Source: a virus. Taken from it: 33,382 nt of DNA. The notes below the pieces were generated by a model. That model worked only from the letters and a program-made list of their open reading frames with translations. It had not been told where the DNA came from and did not search any database. The stretch lies in the IMG/VR virus record IMGVR_UViG_3300020578_000257, positions 1 to 33,382 of that record; one strand, 5' to 3'. Of this stretch, positions 24,212 to 30,734 are shown in pieces. Position 1 is the first letter of the stretch; every line of letters starts with the position of its first letter. A program made the translations under genes and the position numbers.

Positions 24212-26203
24212 CTACTCCTTCGACATAACATAAACTAGTTTACCGTACCAAGAAATGTTTGTCCCCGCTTGTCCTGTAACTCTTAAACGTATTGTTGTTC
24301 CGCTGGTGTCTAAGGTAAAGGTTGGGGGACCAGGAAAATCTTCAAACAACGTGGTCACTGGACTTCCCACAACAGCTAAAACACCTCCTACATGTTCAAA
24401 AACCCCTAAAACTTTTCCACCGATTGTATGGTTTATTGCCCCACCAATTACCCAACCTTCGACTGTATATCTTCTATTATTACTTGTTGTTATTGTAACT
24501 AAAGTAGTTGGTGTTGCGTTAGTTGTTGTAACCCCCCCCTCTAAATCAAAATTCATTGAACCTGAAGCCCCCGCACCCAAATTGACAGTACCAACATTAT
24601 CAATAGACATTCTTCTAAGACCACCCGTTGTTACACCAACGGTATCTTGTGCTATTCTATAAAGACCCAAATTGGTGTCCGAACTAAAAGAAAAACTTGG
24701 TAAAGAAACACTACCATTACCTGTTCGAACATAGCCGTCAACCTGTAAAGTATTTGTTGATGGATTATATGTAAATCCAACGTCTGTGTATAAAAACTCT
24801 TGAACAGCGGTAGGGTTATTGGAATCAACAAATGTAGGAAAAAATGTTTGGTCATTGTTGTTTGTAACCGTATCTACTTGAGAAGGTAATGGTGTAGTAC
24901 CTGATGTTCCGTTAGTACCGGCGGATCCATCTTTACCTGAAGTCCCATCAGTTCCACTTGTTCCAGAAGTCCCATCAAAACCATTAGTTCCTGATGTTCC
25001 ATTTATTCCACTAGAACCGTTGATACCAGAAGTACCGTTTGTACCGTTTGTACCACTAGTCCCATTAATACCTGATGTTCCATTAGTACCGTTGGTGCCC
25101 GAAGTTCCATTAATCCCGTCAGTCCCATTAGTACCTGAAGTTCCATTAGTACCACTTGTCCCCAAAGCAGAGGTTCCGCTCGTCCCATTTGTTCCATTTG
25201 TACCTGAAGTTCCGTTTGTACCCGATGTTCCATTTGTACCTGAAGTTCCGTTTGTACCCGATGTCCCATTTGTTCCGTTTGTACCCGATGTCCCATTTAC
25301 ACCCGAAGTTCCATCAGTACCTGAAGTTCCATCAGTACCTGAAGTTCCATTTGTTCCAGAAGTCCCATCAAAACCATTAGTTCCTGATGTTCCATTTATT
25401 CCACTAGTACCGTTGATACCAGAAGTACCGTTCACACCGCTAGTTCCATTAATACCTGATGTTCCATCGGTACCACTTGTACCTACGGCTGATGTCCCAC
25501 TACTTCCATTAGTACCGTTGGTACCTGATGTCCCATTAATTCCGTCAGTACCTGATGTCCCATTAATTCCGTCAGTACCTGAAGTTCCATTAGAACCGCT
25601 AGTCCCATTAGCACCACTTGTCCCGTTAGTACCTGAAGTACCATTAGCACCACTTGTCCCGTTAGTACCTGAAGTTCCATTAGTACCACTTGTCCCCAAT
25701 GCAGAGGTTCCGCTCGTCCCATTTGTTCCATTTGTACCCGAAGTCCCATTTGTTCCATTTGTACCCGACGTTCCATTTACGCCTGAAGTTCCATTTGTAC
25801 CTGAAGTACCATTTACGCCTGAAGTTCCATTTGTACCCGACGTTCCATTCACACCTGAAGAACCGTTGGTTCCCGAAGTACCTGAAGAACCGTTAGTTCC
25901 GTTAGTACCCGATGTTCCACTAGCACCTGAAGTTCCATTTGTACCATTTGTACCTGAAGTTCCATTGATACCTGACGTACCATTTGTACCTGAAGTTCCA
26001 TTCGCTCCCGATGTACCTGATGTCCCTGATGTACCTGATGTCCCACTACCAATTGCCGTAGCAACTTGTGCCAAAGTTGCCTTGTAGGACGAACCAGCAG
26101 GGTTACCTTGAGACAAGTCAGTTGGTATTACAACGTGAATTAAATCCGTTGATGTCAAAGGAGGTGCTGGTAATTGATCCGTAAGAAAAGCGTAGTTTGG
26201 CAT
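24212..26203 (-). CDS. Collagen-like tail fibre with Gly-Thr-Ser / Gly-Thr-Asn repeats
   Basis: The protein has 663 residues. Residues 1-52 form an N-terminal attachment region with LTSTDLIHVVIPTDL. Residues about 53-437 are Gly-X-Y triplets, mostly GTS, GTN, GIN, GVN and GTD, with almost no proline and interruptions TSALG, TSAVG and TSALG. About fifty N-G-T or N-G-S sequons occur. Residues about 440-663 are a beta-rich tip with FSSDTNLGLYR, a motif I know from phage fibres, then a sandwich ending VYVMSKE. It probably trimerises into a long thin stalk with a receptor-binding tip. About half the stalk residues are Ser, Thr or Asn, all possible glycosylation targets. A TATTTAT element lies 8 nt upstream. 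The adjoining glycosyltransferase operon suggests glycosylation of this protein, which is inference. Confidence 0.9.
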   Translation of the reverse strand: MPNYAFLTDQLPAPPLTSTDLIHVVIPTDLSQGNPAGSSYKATLAQVATAIGSGTSGTSGTSGTSGANGTSGTNGTSGINGTSGTNGTNGTSGASGTSGTNGTNGSSGTSGTNGSSGVNGTSGTNGTSGVNGTSGTNGTSGVNGTSGTNGTNGTSGTNGTNGTSGTSALGTSGTNGTSGTNGTSGANGTSGTNGTSGANGTSGSNGTSGTDGINGTSGTDGINGTSGTNGTNGSSGTSAVGTSGTDGTSGINGTSGVNGTSGINGTSGINGTSGTNGFDGTSGTNGTSGTDGTSGTDGTSGVNGTSGTNGTNGTSGTNGTSGTNGTSGTNGTSGTNGTNGTSGTSALGTSGTNGTSGTNGTDGINGTSGTNGTNGTSGINGTSGTNGTNGTSGINGSSGINGTSGTNGFDGTSGTSGTDGTSGKDGSAGTNGTSGTTPLPSQVDTVTNNNDQTFFPTFVDSNNPTAVQEFLYTDVGFTYNPSTNTLQVDGYVRTGNGSVSLPSFSFSSDTNLGLYRIAQDTVGVTTGGLRRMSIDNVGTVNLGAGASGSMNFDLEGGVTTTNATPTTLVTITTSNNRRYTVEGWVIGGAINHTIGGKVLGVFEHVGGVLAVVGSPVTTLFEDFPGPPTFTLDTSGTTIRLRVTGQAGTNISWYGKLVYVMSKE
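24900..26048. repeat. Triplet-coded repeat array in fibre gene
   Basis: Nine- and eighteen-base units encode Gly-X-Y. Larger duplications are embedded: about 80 bp at 24961 is repeated at 25354 (offset 393), and about 70 bp at 25151 is repeated at 25685 (offset 534). Both offsets are multiples of three, so the frame is kept. Confidence 0.85.
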
Positions 26204-26211
26204 TTTATTTT

Positions 26212-26218
26212 ATAAATA
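26212..26218 (-). promoter_or_regulatory. TATTTAT element of collagen-like fibre gene
   Basis: The minus strand reads TAATATTTATAAAATAAAATG, 8 nt before the ATG, filling the 15-nt gap after the preceding gene. Confidence 0.45.
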
Positions 26219-26515
26219 TTATTGATTCTGAAATAGATAGACATCACCATCCATCATCAATAAAATTGTACTGTCTTGGAATAGTTTTGCTTTGTCAGGA
26301 CATTCTAGTACAACAAAAGATGAACACCCACAGGAATCTTGTATTTCCAAAATAATACTCTCGGCAACATCAAGTGGTGGTGGTGGTACAAATGAAATTA
26401 AAGGAGGTAGTGTGATTGAAGAATAAACCAAAATACACAAAGAATATGTAACATCACAAACTATAATATTGTAAGGTGAGCATCCTGTTATTCCTGATAG
26501 TTGTATTTGTGGCAT
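26219..26515 (-). CDS. Small Cys-containing protein of unknown function
   Basis: The protein has 98 residues, begins MPQIQLSGITGCSPYNIIVC, and is not recognised. It has seven Cys, including paired spots such as DSCGCSS, and a PPPPLDV turn in the middle. The end, STILLMMDGDVYLFQNQ, reads as a final beta strand pair. The opening residues resemble short virion proteins. It starts 3 nt after the stop of the propeller-like gene, so it is co-transcribed with that gene and precedes the fibre gene by 15 nt. A small adaptor or cap for one of the two neighbouring surface proteins is possible, but nothing in the sequence proves it. Confidence 0.6.
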   Translation of the reverse strand: MPQIQLSGITGCSPYNIIVCDVTYSLCILVYSSITLPPLISFVPPPPLDVAESIILEIQDSCGCSSFVVLECPDKAKLFQDSTILLMMDGDVYLFQNQ

Positions 26516-26518
26516 TTT

Positions 26519-28660
26519 TTAAAAATTAACTGTGTTACATGTTCTTGATGCTGACCAAACTCCGTAATTTGTACTTGTTGATGACCAAACAGGTGTAAAT
26601 GTGTGAGGCGGAGTTAAACCAACCAAGAAAATAGAAGTCCCTGTTGAGTCCATTCTAACAATATAAATTCGATTAGATTCTTCAAATAAAGAATAATATC
26701 TCGATATACTTGGAACTCCGAGAGGTAAAGTACTTATGTCGAATTCCAAAACACCGTTAGGGTATGAATATTGTTGTATAAAATATAAATCCGTATAAGG
26801 GGCCGAGTTTTTTCTTGCCATTAATATGATTTTATTGTTCGAGGTATACATTATTGACTCACCTAAATTAAGTGCTTGTACTTGAAACAATTGTGTAATT
26901 TCTGAGTTTGTGACGGTATTGAATGTGATATCCATCTCAATTACATTTATACTATTAACTAAATTTGTTGTAAACATAATTAATCTTGTGTCTGTAATTG
27001 ATCCCATAGGCCATAACCAACCATTTCCTGGTAAGGTTGCCGTAACCGTTATTGTTCTTACAAATGACATAGAAGCCGGAGTTGATGTCGTCCATTCATT
27101 TATTAGTTTATTGGCCTGATCGGCTTTCCACAATTTAGTAGATGTATGTGTTATAGGAAAATTACTAAAACTATCATTTGGTAATGTAACTTGTGTTAAA
27201 GTGTTGTTGATTAAATCGTAAGTTTCAATGTAACCATTAATACCTCTACTGTAAACCGCACAACTTAATTGAACTGGATCAAACTCCAATGTTACACAAC
27301 CGGGTATTTGAGAAGACTCTATTGTTTCAGATTGTAAAAGATTTCCAAGAAATGTGGTAGTATATGGTTGTGAAGTTTGTATTAAATTAAGAGCCCCAAA
27401 ACCTAAAGGGGTATATGAACCAATATAAAAATCATTATTCCATTGAAATAATGAATGAATTAAAGTTGGTACTGGAATCAATATGTCAATATCCACTTGC
27501 CAAGAACCCGAAACATATTTAAATTGAGTTACATATTTTTGAGATAAAGTTGTATCAAAATTTAATGTTATCATTTTAGAATTAGTATTCATAACAATAG
27601 CACTTACTTGTCTATCGGCACTCAACGTTGTTAAATTGAATATTGGTATTTTACTCCATACAGATCCACTTATATCAACTAAAACAAGTTCAAAACCACC
27701 GCCACTACGGAATCCCATGGATACTAAAAGATTTGGATTTACAATGTTTGTTATCGGATCTCTATAAACACAAAGAGCCCCTGCCAAGGCCCCCAAACTT
27801 GGAACCCCGCTAGGTGATGTAATGTCTCTTGAAAAAACTGCCGACCAAGGGTTAATTGTTATGTCCCATTCTCGAATTGTGTAAGTTGAATTTTCACAAA
27901 TCCACAATTTATTAGATGTTTGAGCCATTATTAAACCAAAAAATCCTGAAGACAAAGGTAGTGCTAGCGAAGTTGTGATATTTGTTGTTGGGTTATAAGA
28001 ATATAAATTTGATGATGATGTTGCATTGTCTCTGTCTAAAAATAATGGTACACATAGAGAGGCAGCGTCAGTTGTTTCTGTTGGGGTTGGTGTGGGAGTT
28101 GGTGTGTTAGTTGGTGTGGGAGTTGGTGTATGAGTTGGTGTTACCGTTGGGGTTAAAGTACACCCACAAGGGTTTGTACATGTAGGTGGTGGAGGTGGAG
28201 GTAAAGGTGAATTTGTTGGTACGGGTGTTTGTGATGGGTTTGGACACCCACAAGGGTTTGTACAAGTTTCTGTTGGGGTTGGTGTAGGAGTTGGGGTTAT
28301 TGTTGCAGTAACAGTAACTGTTGGTGTGGGTGTTGGTACCAAACAAGGATCAAACGTAGGTGTAGGGGTCATTGTTGGTGTAGGGGTTGGTGTCTGAGTA
28401 TGAGTCGGTGTTGGTGTCGGTGTAGGTGTTGGGGTTGTTCTTGGTACTCTAAGGAAGTTTGTACATCTTGGGTTATATGTCAAAATTGTATAGAATCCGA
28501 ATCTTTCTCTTGGAGGTACAAGATTACAAGGCTCAAATAAAAAGGGTAACACAACATCTCCTAAATTTATTGAGATATCTTCATTGTCTGGCGTAAATAT
28601 AATATTAGCCAACTCACCATCGTAATTAACACTTTCAATAATTAATGCGGAACAATCCAT
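26519..28660 (-). CDS. Virion-type surface protein: N-terminal domain, Pro-Thr/Cys stalk, propeller-like C-terminus
   Basis: The protein has 713 residues. An N-terminal domain of about 75 residues ([20 protein letters not shown]) is followed by about 120 residues of PTPTPT stalk. The stalk is broken twice by the same CTNPCGC motif, encoded by 20-bp DNA repeats 84 nt apart. The remaining roughly 510 residues hold recurring units of the type [25 protein letters not shown] and [15 protein letters not shown], with aromatic-Asp ends spaced as in seven-bladed propellers. Such a fold suits receptor or glycan binding. There is no signal peptide. A TATTTAT element 11 nt before the ATG is flanked by an inverted repeat (28664-28689). 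It is first of a three-gene surface set with the 98-residue protein and the collagen-like fibre. The fold is inferred from pattern; the receptor is unknown. Confidence 0.72.
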   Translation of the reverse strand: MDCSALIIESVNYDGELANIIFTPDNEDISINLGDVVLPFLFEPCNLVPPRERFGFYTILTYNPRCTNFLRVPRTTPTPTPTPTPTHTQTPTPTPTMTPTPTFDPCLVPTPTPTVTVTATITPTPTPTPTETCTNPCGCPNPSQTPVPTNSPLPPPPPPTCTNPCGCTLTPTVTPTHTPTPTPTNTPTPTPTPTETTDAASLCVPLFLDRDNATSSSNLYSYNPTTNITTSLALPLSSGFFGLIMAQTSNKLWICENSTYTIREWDITINPWSAVFSRDITSPSGVPSLGALAGALCVYRDPITNIVNPNLLVSMGFRSGGGFELVLVDISGSVWSKIPIFNLTTLSADRQVSAIVMNTNSKMITLNFDTTLSQKYVTQFKYVSGSWQVDIDILIPVPTLIHSLFQWNNDFYIGSYTPLGFGALNLIQTSQPYTTTFLGNLLQSETIESSQIPGCVTLEFDPVQLSCAVYSRGINGYIETYDLINNTLTQVTLPNDSFSNFPITHTSTKLWKADQANKLINEWTTSTPASMSFVRTITVTATLPGNGWLWPMGSITDTRLIMFTTNLVNSINVIEMDITFNTVTNSEITQLFQVQALNLGESIMYTSNNKIILMARKNSAPYTDLYFIQQYSYPNGVLEFDISTLPLGVPSISRYYSLFEESNRIYIVRMDSTGTSIFLVGLTPPHTFTPVWSSTSTNYGVWSASRTCNTVNF
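28081..28437. repeat. Longest Pro-Thr stalk tract, with 20-bp direct repeat
   Basis: (GGTGTNGG)n-type plus-strand repeats. An exact 20-bp copy occurs at 28161-28180 and 28245-28264, encoding the two CTNPCGC motifs. Confidence 0.8.
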
Positions 28661-28671
28661 ACAACTTTACA

Positions 28672-28678
28672 ATAAATA
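28672..28678 (-). promoter_or_regulatory. TATTTAT element inside an inverted repeat
   Basis: The element lies 11 nt before ATG 28660. The arms ACTTTACAA (28664-28672) and TTGTAAAGT (28681-28689) flank it, so it sits in the loop of a possible 9-bp hairpin. A regulator site or weak terminator is possible. Confidence 0.42.
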
Positions 28679-28702
28679 CTTTGTAAAGTAATTTGGTCCT
28701 TA

Positions 28703-29635
28703 TTAAATTATCTCTAATATTTTTTTATAAACTTGTATTACTTGAGGATGACACTCGAACGATTCTTTTTTTTCTAAACAATCAACCAATGAAGGCACCC
28801 CTTGAATGGAACCCCATTCTCTAACTCCGTACTTCATGTCAGAAGCGCAATGTAGTTGACACCCACCTATTACGTAACGATATTTGTATTCTTGAGATCC
28901 GTTTCGATATGGTGACCTAAACTCAGGATTTATTGAGCTACCTAATTGTAATATTTCACAGTCAGTTGTTCCTGCTAAATGTAAAAGACCTGAATCCATG
29001 GTAACAAAACAAGACGAATTATTTATGAGGTGCCAAGTTTGATCCAAAGTAGTTTGATTCATTAAGTTATATCCGAGTTTAATTGGGAAGTTGAAAACTG
29101 GTTTATCAACATTTGACCCTCCTAACTCAGAAGAATCTTTTCCAATAGAAATAACATGAATTCCTTTTTCATTTAAAAGTTGGGTTAATATTTGCCAATT
29201 TTTGGTAGACCAAGTTCTTGAGTTCCAATTTTGTACAGGATGTATTAAAACATATTTTTTTGGTAGATCTAGAAGTATCACATCTTTCGGGAAATAATCT
29301 AAGGTCATTTCATGTTTTGTTAACATGAATCCTAAATTTATTGCGTGAAGTTGTCTGATGTCCATAACATTATGTTTGTTACAAACACCATTTTCTTTGT
29401 ATGAAACATCAAAAGTTGAAAGAACTTCGCAATTGTCTTTTAGCCAATTCAATATAGTTGTGTCATACCCGAAGCTGTTTTCAACATAAGGAGAGTTGGA
29501 GAATAATTCAGGGTGGTGAGATATTACCGTGACTTTTTTATCATAAGTTTGACATATTTTTCTAACAACTGGTGTAACGCATAAAGTATCTCCCAAAGCT
29601 CTACAACCCGTAACATCAATACAAATATTTTTCAT
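28703..29635 (-). CDS. Glycosyltransferase family 9 (heptosyltransferase-like)
   Basis: The protein has 310 residues. The N-terminal CRALGDTLCVTPVVRKI is the GT9 signature (x-LGD-x-L-x-TP-x-x-R), and LFSNSPYVE follows. The C-terminal half has VLIHPVQNWNSRTWSTKNW (the donor-side H-P/x-N-W-x-x-R-x-W motif) and VTMDSGLLHLAGTT (D-S/T-G-x-x-H-L-A), both seen in ADP-heptose:LPS heptosyltransferases (WaaC/WaaF type). Cys residues near the C-terminus are unusual. It would transfer heptose or a related sugar to an acceptor. It sits between the LamG protein and the propeller-like surface protein, with a separate TibC-type heptosyltransferase domain nearby, so heptose seems to be a theme. No close TATTTAT is seen; the minus-strand TGATTTATATT upstream is a loose match. 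Confidence 0.84.
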   Translation of the reverse strand: MKNICIDVTGCRALGDTLCVTPVVRKICQTYDKKVTVISHHPELFSNSPYVENSFGYDTTILNWLKDNCEVLSTFDVSYKENGVCNKHNVMDIRQLHAINLGFMLTKHEMTLDYFPKDVILLDLPKKYVLIHPVQNWNSRTWSTKNWQILTQLLNEKGIHVISIGKDSSELGGSNVDKPVFNFPIKLGYNLMNQTTLDQTWHLINNSSCFVTMDSGLLHLAGTTDCEILQLGSSINPEFRSPYRNGSQEYKYRYVIGGCQLHCASDMKYGVREWGSIQGVPSLVDCLEKKESFECHPQVIQVYKKILEII

Positions 29636-29677
29636 TATAAAAAAATATAAATCAAAATGGTATAAAATCTATCTTTT

Positions 29678-30679
29678 TTAATATCCAAACCTTGATTTTT
29701 GTGCATTCCAATTTTGTGCCACTTCAGATGATAAAAATGCTCTATTATAAACTCTAACCACCGCAATGTTTCCATACATAACCAAAGGTGCGTTTGGGAA
29801 ATAACCAACATATACTGGGGTGTTATAATAAGTTATTGTCCCTGTTTGAGATCCGAAAGCATACAAACCGTTGTTTACATAAATTTGTTGTCTACCACTT
29901 TCAACTACACCGACAACATAATACCAATTACCTGCAGTAATTACGGTACCTCCTGTTTGAATACTCGAACCAAATCCACCCATATTCCAACCCAAAAAAA
30001 TCTGACCTGTTCCTGTGTTTCTAAGGTGTACTGAGTAATATGGTGGGTTAAAACTTGTGAAGTCATAACTAAAGATTGGGATGTCACCACTATTACTTGT
30101 GAATTTTACTCAAGCTTCTATTGTGTATTTTTGATTATTGAATGTCCCAAAACCATTTGAGGTAACAACACATTGATCATTAGTACCATCAAACAACAAA
30201 GATCCCCCATTAGCCGAATCAAAAGTTGGCCCATTGACTAATGTTGTGGATAAAGAATTATATGATAAATCGTAACATGTATTCCCTGATGTAAAATATG
30301 ATGGTGTAAATGAAGCATCTAAACAAAGAGTCAAACCTGAAGTTATAATTGGGTCATAATCTTTGTTGACACATACGTAATTAGTTTGAGTGTTAAACTA
30401 ATTAACACATTCAGTTGCCGTTGAGAAATCTTGATTTAAAAAATTGTTTGTGTACGTCACCAAATCAGATCATGTTGGGTTGATATAAAATGCCAATTTA
30501 CTATTTTCAGTTGGTTCATATCTATAAACAGTATACCCATTAGTTGCAGGAGTAATACCATTGTAATAGTTGGTGTCGGCACTTGGCCCTTTTGGAACAT
30601 CCCCAACACCAAAATATAAATTACCCTTTTTTATTGATTGGGTATCTCCTGTTGTAGAGTATTTTATTGAATTTGGCAT
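29678..30679 (-). pseudogene. LamG-domain surface protein in one frame with three in-frame stops
   Basis: One frame of 334 codons runs from ATG 30679-30677 to TAA 29680-29678. It contains internal stops TGA (30472-30470), TAG (30400-30398) and TGA (30112-30110), with no frameshift. Coding quality is good on both sides. The N-terminus has KYSTTGDTQSIKKGN and GDVPKGPSADTNYYNG. Residues from about 115 form a LamG/concanavalin-like domain: LTLCLDASFTPSYF, LLFDGTNDQCV, YTIEA-stop-VKFTS, WNMGG, NWYYVVGVVESGRQQIY and VYNRAFLSSEVAQNW, ending AQKSRFGY. The last TGA falls where LamG domains have Trp (TIEAWVK). TGG elsewhere in the gene still reads Trp, and neighbours end in TGA. Readings: a decaying gene, suppressed stops, or assembly error. 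A TATTTAT element lies 13 nt upstream. LamG domains bind glycans. Confidence 0.72.
30390..30408. other. Inverted repeat with the internal TAG in its loop
   Basis: GTGTTAA (30390-30396) and TTAACAC (30402-30408) flank a 5-nt loop. In the minus-strand LamG frame the TAG (30400-30398) lies in the loop. It could matter for stop readthrough or be chance. Confidence 0.4.
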
Positions 30680-30692
30680 TTTTCTTTATTCT

Positions 30693-30699
30693 ATAAATA
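30693..30699 (-). promoter_or_regulatory. TATTTAT element of LamG gene
   Basis: The minus strand reads AAGTATTTATAGAATAAAG, 13 nt before ATG 30679. Its presence argues that the interrupted gene is, or recently was, expressed. Confidence 0.45.
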
Positions 30700-30734
30700 C
30701 TTTAGTTTACCAACTATAAACTTATTTTTTATCC

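Noticed and set aside
24900-26048. CRISPR array
   Set aside because: The repeats are coding triplet units with 9-18 nt period and no spacers of fixed length.
25020-26087. Long plus-strand open frame of 355 codons rich in Val, Pro and Glu
   Set aside because: It is the antisense of the fibre's Gly-X-Y repeat; the periodic DNA keeps the opposite strand open. It has no start context and no real domain.
29678-30679. Diversity-generating retroelement variable region
   Set aside because: The changes that would create the stops are not adenine-specific in the coding strand, and no reverse transcriptase or template repeat was seen in the window.
578-30699. Classical T4 late promoters (TATAAATA)
   Set aside because: In gene orientation the motif reads TATTTAT; TATAAATA appears only on the opposite strand, so it is described as a separate element.
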